A stretch of 64,000 nucleotides of DNA from Moesziomyces globuligerus (Eukaryota; Basidiomycota; Ustilaginomycetes; Ustilaginales; Ustilaginaceae), in NCBI GenBank assembly GCA_030849465.1, contig JARVLF010000016.1, forward strand, positions 62,001 through 126,000, given 5' to 3'. Positions 9,346 to 19,700 of the stretch are shown here, one piece after another. The translations under genes were made by a program, and so were the position numbers. Under the pieces are notes generated by a model that worked only from the letters and a program-made list of their open reading frames with translations, had not been told where the DNA came from and ran no database searches. Every line of letters begins with the position of its first letter. The stretch's first letter is position 1.

Positions 9346-11988
9346 CTAGCACTGACCGAGGAGCGTGTTTCCGGGGAACTTCTGATTGTAGCCGCCTCTG
9401 TCTCTGGTTTCGGTCCAGGTGGTGAGGTTTGCATTGTAGTACGCCTCCTTGTGTTTTTCAATGTAGGCTGCGGTGGGGGCGTGTTCGGGGTCGCAGCCGA
9501 CGTTTTCCTCGCCCTCGACCTGCCAGACGCGGACGTAGTCGACGAGCATGCTGGCGGGCCAGTTGAGGTGACGCCAGTCGACGGTGGTGAAGCTCGCCGA
9601 GATGCCGAGGTTGAGGAGGATGTACATGGGTTCGTAGGGGATGGGGCGTTGGCTGATCTGCGTGCCTGCATCCGGACCGAGCGCCTTGGAATTGAGACGC
9701 CACATGGGCTCTCCATCCAACGTCCAGAGGATGTACGAGTCCGGATCGGAACCTGGATTGTACTCAAAGCCGTACGACGAGAACTGAGCCAGCGTCTCCT
9801 GGTATGCCGCCCGCTTGGTGTACACCAGGCCCGAGGCGGCTTGTTGGTAGACCGAGCCCGTGTACGAGTTCATCGTGGCGTCGGGAGAGAAGAACTCGCT
9901 CGTCCCCGGTCCATCGCTCAGATTGTAGCCCGTATTGTAGGGGGCGATCTGCGCCGACATGGAGGCAAAGCCACGCGAGCCGGGCACGTGCGAGGCGGCT
10001 GCCTCGATGATATCGATCTCGGGAGCAGATCTCCCCACCCATGTACCGTCGGCATGCTTCGGTCCCGGATGATCGTCGGAACCATTGCACGTACACCTAC
10101 TCAGCCTCTGACCGGGCAGATACGAGAGACCGGGCCCGTACTTGTCCACATAGACACCCGTCGTCTGTGCGGCGATGGGGCCGGTACCGTTGGCAAACGT
10201 CTGGTTGGGCAGGGTGCCGACGTCGCATGCATCGTACGTGTAGGGCCACATGCCGTCGGTCGTCGCACCGTAGCCTGCCCTTCCGAGGTTTCCCATCGTC
10301 CAAGCGGCAGGCCAGAGCCCCGCCACATCCGGCGCACCGGGCAGGACCATCGAGACCTCGATATAGCCGCCCGTGAAGCAGAACTGGTTCCAGGACTGGA
10401 GCATGCCGCCGCGGAAGTTGAGATTGTGCGTGGGGATCTGATCGAGCGTGATGACGAGCGATCCGTTGGCCGTCGTCACCGCGCTCGGATCGTACCACTC
10501 GTAGTTGTCCGTGCCCCAGTAGTGCAGATCGACGGCGGTCCAGAACGGATCGTCGCCCGGGTAGAAGCTGCGTCCGTCGCGGTTAAACTCGTCGCTAAAG
10601 ACGAGGTTCATCTTGCGTCCCGTGCCGTCGAGCGTCTGGCGCGTCTTGACGTTGTCCGGCGTGTCCGGATCGACGAGCGCCCTGCCGACGTGCAGGTCCG
10701 CCACCTGTCCCGTAGCATTGATGCCGCCGAGGTTGAAACCACCCTTGGTGGAGGGCTTGGCGCGCGTCAGCCACGAGATGACGGGATACCCACCAAAGAG
10801 CGCGAGCAGCGCGACGCCGATCAGTGCCAGCGTGCCGATATTGAGCAATCCGCGTGGCGAGAAGACGTGTTTGCGCGCCGCCTTGTCGGCGTCGGGTTCG
10901 TGCAGGTAGTCGTCCGGTTCGGATTCGGCGTCGTAGTCGCCCCACATCTTGATCTCCTGTACGCCCTCACCCCTCAGAGCGGGCGAGAGCGAACCTGGCG
11001 ACGAAGCGGCCGCACTTGCGGCAAGCCTCTTTTCGTCAAAGTACGACGTGGTCGGCGACTTTGTCGCCGAGAGCGGTGTGCGTGGACCGTTGGTGAAGCT
11101 ACCTGGCGTATACGGCCGGCGTACGCTCGCGGCCGAGTAGATCGAGGGTGCCGCGTCGTCGATGTTGAGCACGGGCACGAGGCCGACGGAAAAGGCATCG
11201 TTGTGCGTGGTCGGGTACTTGTCCTCGTGCGACGCAAAGCTGCTCGACGAACTCAGGCCCTGCGCATGGTTGACCGCAAGTCCGCCGATCAGGTGATGCG
11301 CGGTGGGCGCCTTGTAGGTGAGCGAGGGCGAAGACAGCGGACTTGCGCCCGCCGACCTCGACCCTGCATTCGGACGGAGCCTCGAAGGGCTGCTGGAGGA
11401 GCTGGCAGCGTCCAGAGGAATGGCCGTCTCGATGCGGAGGCCGTTGGGATTCGGCATGTCTGCGCGACTCTTGCGCTTCGCCGTGGCGCCAAAGAGGCCG
11501 AGACCGTGAAGGACCTTGGAGTAGCGGTTGGAGGCGCGGCCGGCAGCGTTGGGCGCGACGAGGCTCTGACGTTCCTGTTCGTCCTGCGAGGTAGCGGCGG
11601 GGACGACGAGTGCGAGGTCCGGGCTGTTGTAGGGCGAGTCGGAACGAATCGCGCCGCGGTCAAGGGCAGGCGAGTCGTGAGGTGTGGAGAGGTGCGAGAG
11701 CTGGGGCGAGTCGATGGGCCGTGGCGTCAGGCGCGTCGATGTTGGCGGTAGGAACGAGTCGCGGGGTCTCGGAGCCTGCTGGTCGTCGTCGAGATAGGGG
11801 AGGAAAGACTCGCGAGCGTTGAGGCTGATGGTGGGTGGTGCGAGTGGAGCAGGTGTGGATGCCGACGTGACGGAGGAGAAGGAGAGCGAGATGGGGAGCT
11901 CGACCGAACTCGCCTGGGAAGCGGGGCGATCTTGGTGGTCTTGCACGCGGGCGCGAGCGCCCGCCTCGGTGCTTGGGCGAGGCGACAT
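9346..11988 (-). CDS. KRE6: KRE6/SKN1-family beta-glucan synthesis protein (GH16-like, type II membrane)
   Basis: Single-exon gene for 880 residues. The family is needed for cell-wall beta-1,6-glucan and acts in the secretory pathway. The layout is a long Ser/Pro-rich cytosolic N terminus (1 to about 375), one membrane helix (about 381-406, LLNIGTLALIGVALLALFGG), then a luminal GH16-like domain. That domain contains the family signature around FSDEFNRDGRSF and the catalytic-type motif EIDIIEA (657-663) with its two acidic residues intact. Several NxS/T sites lie in the luminal part. The start chosen gives the usual type II topology with a long tail. Yeast keeps two paralogues (KRE6 and SKN1); this could correspond to either. 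Confidence 0.95.
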   Translation of the reverse strand: MSPRPSTEAGARARVQDHQDRPASQASSVELPISLSFSSVTSASTPAPLAPPTISLNARESFLPYLDDDQQAPRPRDSFLPPTSTRLTPRPIDSPQLSHLSTPHDSPALDRGAIRSDSPYNSPDLALVVPAATSQDEQERQSLVAPNAAGRASNRYSKVLHGLGLFGATAKRKSRADMPNPNGLRIETAIPLDAASSSSSPSRLRPNAGSRSAGASPLSSPSLTYKAPTAHHLIGGLAVNHAQGLSSSSSFASHEDKYPTTHNDAFSVGLVPVLNIDDAAPSIYSAASVRRPYTPGSFTNGPRTPLSATKSPTTSYFDEKRLAASAAASSPGSLSPALRGEGVQEIKMWGDYDAESEPDDYLHEPDADKAARKHVFSPRGLLNIGTLALIGVALLALFGGYPVISWLTRAKPSTKGGFNLGGINATGQVADLHVGRALVDPDTPDNVKTRQTLDGTGRKMNLVFSDEFNRDGRSFYPGDDPFWTAVDLHYWGTDNYEWYDPSAVTTANGSLVITLDQIPTHNLNFRGGMLQSWNQFCFTGGYIEVSMVLPGAPDVAGLWPAAWTMGNLGRAGYGATTDGMWPYTYDACDVGTLPNQTFANGTGPIAAQTTGVYVDKYGPGLSYLPGQRLSRCTCNGSDDHPGPKHADGTWVGRSAPEIDIIEAAASHVPGSRGFASMSAQIAPYNTGYNLSDGPGTSEFFSPDATMNSYTGSVYQQAASGLVYTKRAAYQETLAQFSSYGFEYNPGSDPDSYILWTLDGEPMWRLNSKALGPDAGTQISQRPIPYEPMYILLNLGISASFTTVDWRHLNWPASMLVDYVRVWQVEGEENVGCDPEHAPTAAYIEKHKEAYYNANLTTWTETRDRGGYNQKFPGNTLLGQC

Positions 11989-13500
11989 GTTGGAGCGCGG
12001 GCGGCGGAGATTTCAGGCGGTGGGAGGCGCTATCCGGTCGGCGAAACGAAGCAACATGGAGGGGAGGAGCGAGGTAGAACGACGAGGACGGGGAGTGGAT
12101 TGGTGATATACTCGCAGCTCTCACGGTCGGGATTCGTTATGGCTGTCGGAACGGGAGGCGTGCATCGCGCCATCCGTTGTCGACCTTGGTCCTCACCAGA
12201 GCTGGCCGCGCAGTCGCGCTGGCGTTGGACAAGGGCATATCGTACTGTATGCCACGGACGGCGGCTGAGCGGCGGTTCGAAACCTGTGGCTCGGTGCAGA
12301 GGGCAAGCGGCCTCGGAGGCGGAGTCGCAGGCAGGGGCAAGAGAGCAGCCGGGGCGACGGCGGAGCGGAGTGTCAATCGTCGTTGGTGCAGCGAAGGCTC
12401 GCGTCGTGTTGCGCGTCGCTGGCAGGCGGGCCCAGCAGCTGTCTCGCTTGGACGAGCATTGATCGACAAGCTGCACGAGCAGCCCGTCTCTCTGACACGC
12501 GATCGACGCTAGACCATCTTGCGCATTTCCCGCCTCGCTTGCAACCGTAGCACTGGCGCCTTTCGTTTCCGCGCCAACTTGGCAAGAAGGACGGCTATGC
12601 GTAGATAAGGCACTTGCGATTGCGGACAATGGAGCCAAGGGCGGGGCCACCATTCCACCGTGGGCTTCGGTGCGACTGTGGCGACGCGCACAGTTTGAAT
12701 GCTGGCTGCAGCTTGCCTCGAGCAGCGGCGGAAACTGTCGAGACGCGAAAAAATTCCTCTGGCCATGTAAGGGGACGCGCTGTCCGGACTGGCCCGGCTA
12801 CCGCCCTCGCAATGCCAGTGCAGCACAGCATGCGCATTCCTCGAGCACCATGGTTTGGCAAGCACCCGACCTACCGTATCCTCTTCCCCACCTTCTCGAT
12901 ATGCCTGTTGTGTCACTTGGCCGGGCGACAGGGGGCGAGGACGGAGGTGGCTCGGAGTTAGGTCAGGCAACCTTTTTTTGATCGAGTGGGATGGGGACTG
13001 CATCGCCGAGATGCATGCATTCGAACGCGCACCTCGACTCGGCCTCGATGCCACTCTGTCGTCACGCCTCGGCCATCGATGCGCACCACGAGGGGCTGCC
13101 CCAGGCCGGGGTCTGCATCGGCTCCACTCGCGCGAGCGAGCCAATGCCATGCTTCTGCCTAGCCTTGCCCATTCCCCGGTCTGCCACTGCCAGTGCCACG
13201 TGCGAACCTCGCCTCCATCGAACAGCCAGCCATGGCGGTCTAACACGTCCAATGATCGCGCGATTCTTGTCCATTTTTTCGACCATCTTTCTTTTGTCAA
13301 GTTTCTTTTGCCTTTTATTCAACGTTGATGGCAACCACAGCTCTACCCACCTGGCATATGCGGATCGACGTGGGACGTGCCGATCCGTCCGATCCGACCC
13401 GGATCCAAACCGGTCAAACACTCATCGAGCCAACACGCTTTCTCACACATCAGCGGTATGCGCACACAAGCGGGATGGTATGCACTAGATTATGCTGCGA
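11989..13500. other. 1.5-kb spacer between KRE6-like and THOC7-like genes
   Basis: It holds the upstream region of the KRE6-like gene and the 3' flank of the THOC7-like gene. Open frames on both strands (for example 12509-13300 on -) are Arg/Ser-rich with no domain. No gene or RNA is supported. Confidence 0.45.
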
Positions 13501-14649
13501 CTATCGACGGCGCTTAGTGCCTGCGCGGGCGCGAGAATCCGATTCCGCCGCTGCCGACGCTGCCGCTGCGCCAGGTCGGATGCTGCCTTCCTCCTCCTCG
13601 CTATCGCCCGCGGTGGCCACCTCGCCCTCCTCGGTGCGCTGCCTCTTTCGCGGCGTGTTGCCGCTCGACGTCCCCGCTGCCGCCGCTGGCGCGCTCGAGC
13701 CATCGTCAACCTCGCCCTCCTCGTCTGATCCCGCAGCCGCCTTGTCGGCCTTCCTGCCGCGTCCTGCTCCACCCGGTCGGAACGGCGGCGCAGACGCATT
13801 CAGCCCCGCCGCGCTCCCCTGACCACGTGCATTTTCGTCGTCCTGGGGTCTACGTGGTGTCGACGATCCGCTGCGGCTGACGGCTGCGCTCTGCTCTCCC
13901 TCCTCGCGCTCGTCGTCCTCCTCGCCCTCCTCCGCCTCGTCGCCCGTCTTGCGGCCGCGCTTGCCTCGGCCCGACTCGGATGCCTCTTCGGCTGCTGCTG
14001 CGTCGGCTACGTCGCCGTCCGCGTCGCCGTCGGCTCGGGCGACTTCGCGGCGTTCGCGCTCGCCGACCTCGAAGCCGACGTCGTTGCGTAGCGCCTCGAG
14101 GCCGCGGATGACCTCGGCCATCCTCGCCGCGGCGTCGCGCGACATGTCGCGATACTTTGCGCGCTCGGTGCGCACCTGCTCCAGCTGTTCGCCGAGGCGG
14201 GCGAGCGATTCGTCGAGCTCGGCGCGCGTGGGCAGCTTGACGATCTCGCCCGCCACGACGTCGTACTCGAGCTTGTTCTTGCGCTCCCGACGCACCTCGT
14301 CGAGCCGCCGCTTGAGCGCATCGATGCGCGCCTGCGTCGCGCCCTGCTCCGCCTCGATCTTGCCGAGCTCGTGCGTGTACGAGCGGATCTCGACCTCGCT
14401 CGTCGTGCGCGCCACCGCGGAGAGCCGCGCGAGCTGCAGGCGAAACGCCTCGAGTTCGGCCTGGAACGACAGACGCGACGACGCGACCGACTCGACATCG
14501 GTGCTGCCGAGGAGCAGCGTGAGCTTCTTGACGAGGCGTCGGAGCGTGCGCTCGTCGACCTGCATGCGCGCCTTGATCACCGCTTCCTGCTGTTCGCCGC
14601 TCAGAGCCTGGATCGCAGGCCGCGAGCCCGACGCCGCAGATGACGCCAT
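13501..14649 (-). CDS. THOC7: THO complex subunit 7-like protein
   Basis: Predicted subunit of the nuclear THO/TREX complex, which couples transcription to mRNP packaging and export. The 382-residue single-exon product has an N-terminal helical, coiled-coil half (about 20-215). Its segment RRERKNKLEYDVVAGEI closely parallels the THOC7 signature in which a basic run precedes an EYD/A motif. The C-terminal half is disordered and strongly charged, with Glu/Asp-rich runs, SRSGSS, GRGKRGRK and a final KRRR that could be a nuclear localisation signal. The start at 14649 was chosen over an in-frame ATG at 14808 because the extension is not conserved-looking. The fungal tail is much longer than the metazoan protein. 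It is divergent from the membrane-protein gene at 15276. Confidence 0.85.
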   Translation of the reverse strand: MASSAASGSRPAIQALSGEQQEAVIKARMQVDERTLRRLVKKLTLLLGSTDVESVASSRLSFQAELEAFRLQLARLSAVARTTSEVEIRSYTHELGKIEAEQGATQARIDALKRRLDEVRRERKNKLEYDVVAGEIVKLPTRAELDESLARLGEQLEQVRTERAKYRDMSRDAAARMAEVIRGLEALRNDVGFEVGERERREVARADGDADGDVADAAAAEEASESGRGKRGRKTGDEAEEGEEDDEREEGEQSAAVSRSGSSTPRRPQDDENARGQGSAAGLNASAPPFRPGGAGRGRKADKAAAGSDEEGEVDDGSSAPAAAAGTSSGNTPRKRQRTEEGEVATAGDSEEEEGSIRPGAAAASAAAESDSRARAGTKRRR

Positions 14650-15275
14650 GTTGACGGAGGTGCTGGTACGACCCGGCTGTGGAATGGTTCGAATGGAAGT
14701 TGCGTCGAAGCAGAGACGTGACGAGGAGGTCGAGGGTGTGACGGCGTGCTCAGATAGCTGCATCATCACGAGCCAGATCGCATGCAGGTGGACAGTCTGA
14801 GTCCTCACTCGATGCCCCGACTTCCGCCTTTTCTTACCGGGACTTTGTTAGCTTCGCGTTTCAAACAAAATTCAACCCGTCGAGTGGGCCGTGACGATGC
14901 TTTGTGACGCTTCTTGGCTCCCTTTGTTCGGCTCGGGCGTGCCGTATCTGACAGCCGCGCCAACGTGCATACGCATAATGATGAGCCCCCTGCCCACCCT
15001 TTGTCTGCTTGGTCCCTTTGTTGTCGTCCAAGGGAGCGATTCATGCTGAGCTCGCCAGCCGCCGCTTGCAGCGCTCCGCCGTCCGTTGGCTGGCGACTTC
15101 TTGAGCGACCCTTGCTCCGACTCTCACTCGCTCGACTTGCCATCCCGCGTTTCCACCATCTTTCCACCTTGCAGACCCGCGCACACTCACCGAGAAACTG
15201 CATCACCATCCTACGACACGCACACTCGAACCACGTTCAGGCCGCTGTGATAGGTGACTGGCGTTCGCAGGCACG
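14650..15275. promoter_or_regulatory. Divergent intergenic region, THOC7-like / membrane protein
   Basis: About 630 bp between divergent start codons, expected to contain both promoters. No TATA-like or repeat element stands out, and no additional gene is supported. Confidence 0.5.
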
Positions 15276-16670
15276 ATGTTCGTGCCACTCTTCCTGCAGC
15301 GGTGGCTTCTGCTCAACGTCGTGCGCATCTCGACGATCGTGGCGTGCATGCTGGTCGTGGCCTCTACGATCCGCATGCTTCGCACCAACTTTACGCACTA
15401 TTCCTCCTCGGCGAGCACGGCGCCGACGTCAGGCTTCTATGCATCTACCGACATCCCTGCCTCGTTCTTGGGGGTGTTCTGGTCGACGCTGCACCACGTT
15501 GCGCTGTGCGCTGTGCTGGTGACGGTGGTGCTCTCGGAGCTCTCGTTGCCGTTGCCCATGCTGCATCGGATGTTCAAGAACACGCTGCCGTTTCTGGGGC
15601 CCAACTGGGGTACGGCGTTCCTGGGCGTGCTGCTGCTGCTCGTCTCGGCGGATCTGCTCAGCCGGCCCGACCAGCCAAGCATGATGAGCGCCAGTAGCTG
15701 GACCCTCGCCGCCATCGGCGTGGTCAATGTCGGCGTGGGTGTCGTGTGGAGGGCCAAGGCGAAGCTGCTCCGCGCGTGGGGTGCGTGGAAGCAGGACGTG
15801 GCCAACAAGATGGAGAGACTCGCCGAGGCAAAGGAGAAGGCGGAGCGCGTTGTCGAGGGCTTGCCGATCCCTGTGGCTGCCAAGGAAACAGTCGTACAGT
15901 CCCAACCGGTGAAGAGCCTGTTTGGCTTGTTGGCTTCGCTGGTAGGCAAGGAGTCGAAGGAGCCAGCGTCGATCTCGAGGGAGGCGGTGACGATGCCGGG
16001 CATGGTGGAGAAGAAGCTGGCGGGTGATATCTATACGCCTCCGCTGCCATCGGCGGTGATCATGACCAGGTCCACCACCCGGGAACCCGCAGCCGCAGCC
16101 GCAGACGCTGCGATGGGCAGTGATTCGATCCCGATGGACCGACGCTCGAATGCCAGCGCCTCGACCTCATCCATCTACACGCTCGAGATGCCCAGCCAAC
16201 CCACGCCGGTGCTCAAAGCTGTGCGCTTCACCTCGCCGCCCACGAGCACCGCCGACTTGCTCATCGTCCCCCCTGCGTCCACACCATCCCCTGCACGACC
16301 CACGACCGCATCCCCGGTAGCGACAACCGAAAGCCACGAGAAACCAGCCATGACGTCCGAGAAGCTCACACCACCCACGACGGTTCCACATCTGAACCTC
16401 ACGCCCGAAACCGTGGGACCGATCGAGGGCGAGCGCTCCCCCTCAGTCCTCGCCTCACTCCAGGCCGCCATGCTCGAGGCGCACGCAAAGGCTTCCGCCA
16501 TCCCCCCCACAAAGTCGCTCTACCTAGGCAGCTCGCGCTGGCGCCAGGAATACTCGCGCTCCACCGAATCCTCCCCTTCCCCTCCCCCTCACCCTTCCCC
16601 TGCTCCCACAACCGCACCGCACGCACTCGCTCCAGACTCACCCGCACCCCGACCATACCACTTCCTCTAA
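15276..16670 (+). CDS. Multi-pass membrane protein with disordered C terminus (fungal DUF7598-like)
   Basis: A 464-residue protein whose function I do not recognise. The first 160 residues contain four hydrophobic segments: about 10-33, 63-90, 105-127 and 140-160. The spacing is like small fungal four-helix membrane proteins grouped as DUF7598, but that assignment is from memory and tentative. After the helices comes an amphipathic Lys/Glu-rich stretch (KMERLAEAKEKAERV), then about 250 disordered residues rich in Ser, Thr and Pro. There is no cleavable signal peptide; the first helix starts near residue 10 and may act as a signal anchor. The gene converges on the ubiquitin protease with about 60 bp between stops. 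Confidence 0.75.
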   Translation: MFVPLFLQRWLLLNVVRISTIVACMLVVASTIRMLRTNFTHYSSSASTAPTSGFYASTDIPASFLGVFWSTLHHVALCAVLVTVVLSELSLPLPMLHRMFKNTLPFLGPNWGTAFLGVLLLLVSADLLSRPDQPSMMSASSWTLAAIGVVNVGVGVVWRAKAKLLRAWGAWKQDVANKMERLAEAKEKAERVVEGLPIPVAAKETVVQSQPVKSLFGLLASLVGKESKEPASISREAVTMPGMVEKKLAGDIYTPPLPSAVIMTRSTTREPAAAAADAAMGSDSIPMDRRSNASASTSSIYTLEMPSQPTPVLKAVRFTSPPTSTADLLIVPPASTPSPARPTTASPVATTESHEKPAMTSEKLTPPTTVPHLNLTPETVGPIEGERSPSVLASLQAAMLEAHAKASAIPPTKSLYLGSSRWRQEYSRSTESSPSPPPHPSPAPTTAPHALAPDSPAPRPYHFL

Positions 16671-16727
16671 CACCCGCCCTTTCCCCCCACGCTGTAGACT
16701 AAATATTTCTCGAGGTAGCATTCCAAG

Positions 16728-19700
16728 CTAGATGCGTTCGTAAAAGACCATGTAAGCCTTAGCTTTGAGCACCTCGTCGATGGTAGCGGCGCGGACGATG
16801 GTATCGGAAGTATAGACCCACCTCCTGCCATCGTCGTGCTTTCTGGGGTCGACATCGTCATCGTCGTCGTGTGCGGCCGGTTCGACGTGGCGGTGCGCGA
16901 CGCTGTTCTGGCTCGCCACGGTCGGCACTGCAGGAGCGGGTTCGAGCGCGGCGGGCGAAACGACGGTGGCCAAAGTGGGCGTTGCCGCCCCGCCCGCAGC
17001 ATGCATCTGCTCGAGCTCATCCAGACTATCCCACGACGCCATGGGCTTGAGCTGCGGCGTGGGCCGAACGAGTTTCGGCCCAGACGCAGCCGACTCGCTC
17101 CCACTCGTGCCCGCGTAGACGCCGGACGACGCCGAGCGCTGGCTCGCACCGTCCTCGAGCGACGAGATGGACGTCTGCGGCTGAATCTCGTGCGACGACG
17201 AGCCGCCGGATACGCTGCCTTTGAGCGACGACGACGACGCCAGACTCGTCATGGCCACCGCACCCGGAGCCGCCGAAGCCGGTCGGATCGGCACCGCCGC
17301 CGGCGAGGCCGTATTGGTCCTCGCCGGTCGACTCGATCCCAAGAAGAACTGCCCGAGCCCGCCCGCGTCCTTGCCACCCGCACTGGCAGCGGCGCCCGGC
17401 GGCGCGGGTGTATTGGTGCGGCTCGTCGGCGCCGATCGTGCAACGAGCTCCTTCTGACCTTCCTTGAGCTTGATGCGGTCCGAGAGCACGTAGGCGGTAT
17501 AGTGACCGGCGGAGAGCGAGCCCTGGTGGACAATGACCGCGTACAGCCGGTACTCTGTCTTGGGCCGTCGTATGATCGACGGCACAATCTCGTGCCCTGC
17601 GGCCGTATGCACCTTGGGACCCTCGTCCACGTCTCCGGCATGCTTCTCGTCGCCTCCGTGACCGGCACGATTGTGTCGGCCTGCATCGTGCAGATGCCAC
17701 GACCACATGCCATGCTTCCTACCCTTATGACCATGTCCGCCGTTGCGAGCCGTGCGCGCATGCGCACCGGATACCTCGACACGCACATGGCGCGCATCGA
17801 CGCCTGCGAGTCTCGCCTCCTCCTCGGCGCGCCGACGGATGGCCAGCGGATCGCTCGACGCCTTGAGCCGTCCGCGCCGATCGTACTCCTCGCGCGGCGG
17901 CGCCAGCCACGGCGTGATGTCCAGATACTCCGGAAACGTCACCTGGTCATCGATCTTCTTGAAGCCCGCCAGCCCCGACACAAAGCCGCGCCCCGTCGCC
18001 TGGAATCGCTTGAGGTGGAAGATCATCACCGGCGGCGCCGAGGCGATGAGGTAGCGCTTCAGCGCCCGTCGCGGCAGACTCTGCGCCGACCGCTTGGGCC
18101 CCTCCCGTGCCGACGCTCGCTCGTCGCCGTTGCCATCGGCGGGCTTGTCGTCCGTGTCGGTACCCTCCGAGGCATTGGACTCGTCCATGCCCGTCGAGAA
18201 GCCCGACATGTCGGTCTCTGTGCCCGTGTCGTAGCCACTGGGAGCCTGCCCGCTGCGCCTCTGGCGCGCCGCGACCTCGACGCTGCTCAGGCTCGACTCG
18301 GAGCCGAGCTTGGGATGCATCACGACACCGTTCCCACTGGTGGCGACGCTCGTCGCCGGGACCGCCACATCACTCGGCTGAGCAAAGTCCCTGGCGACGA
18401 CGCCGTCGGCGCTCTCGACGCCGCCGGTCGAATTGTGCAGCGTCCTATCCACGTCGTCGAGCGAGGCGTCGGCTGAGGTCATCGAGATGGTCGGAATGTC
18501 GGAGCGCTGGCGCGACGAGAACGAGGCGCTGGAGCCGGTGACGATCGAGTCGAAGCTGCTGTTGGCGAGCGTGCTCTGGCTCGTCGAGCTGACCATCTGC
18601 GCGCCGTTCATCCCACCGCCGCTGGGCGGGCCCGTGAGCGTGACATCGGCCGCCGCGCCCTTTCTCTTCTCGCGGTCCGAGTCGGCATCGGACGAGCTGG
18701 GCTCGCTGCCGTCCTCCTCGTCGTCGTCGGCGGCAGCCGCGCCTCTTCGCCTCCGCCGGCGTCGGATCTGCTCGCGCTCCTGGGCGTTGGGCGGGTTGGC
18801 GAGACGCCAGCAGTTCTTGCACGCAAAGCTGTTGTCGCCATCCAGCACCTCGACGCTGGTGAATTGGCGCAGCGAGGCGATTAGGCCCGTGTCCGCCTGC
18901 TCCTCGCGCACGCGCTGGCGACGTTTGGCACCGCGCGACTTGGGATCCGGCTCAAAGTCGGCGCAAGGGTCCCTGCTGCGCGGGCCGGGCCCGACCGAGC
19001 GGAACATGCCATGCAGAGGCTTGCCCTGAGCCGAGGCCGCCGCAGCCACGGCATCAAAGAGCGGCGAGGGCGTGCCCGCCTTGCGCGGCGCGGCGGTGCT
19101 GGCCGAGGTGGTGGGATCGTCGGCCATGATGCGCGCAATGTACGCCGATTGGTGGGAGGATGACTTTGTGGCGCGGAGCGGCGGACGCATGCCGGCTGCA
19201 AAGGGCGGAGCGGCCGCGCGATCGGTACCGGGATTGGGGCTGGTTTCGCGACTGCTGGCGTCTGCGGTGCGAGCGCTTCCGAGCATGCGTGCGACGCGGG
19301 TGCCGGTGCGTGCATCGCCGTTGTCCTCTCCCGCCGAAGCGGGCGCCGAATCGACGTACGGCCGCGAGACGCCACTGGGCGCGAGGGAGAGCGAGGCCAT
19401 GTCCGGAAAGTCGGGCTCCATCTCGCTGCCCGAGGTTGCGCCGAGCTTCTCGTGGCGTCCGGCGCCCTTCCGGAGGCTGCGCGTACGGAGCTGGAAGCGA
19501 CCCCTCGTGCCCTCGTCCGGGGAGAGGAGGTTGGTGGACTTTTTGCGCTCGAGGGCGCTGGAGTCGGCGTCGCTCGCCTCGGTTTCGCTGTAACGGGGGG
19601 TGCCGACGGGCGTGTTGGAGCTCGAGTTGGCAGCACCGGCGGCGGTGGCGGCGGCGGCAGCCTTGCGGTCGACGATGGTGCGGCCCTGGGTGGCGCGCCT

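Noticed and set aside
12509..13300. 263-codon frame on -
   Set aside because: Arg/Ser-rich without recognisable motif; the overlapping + frames are equally long, so there is no strand signal.
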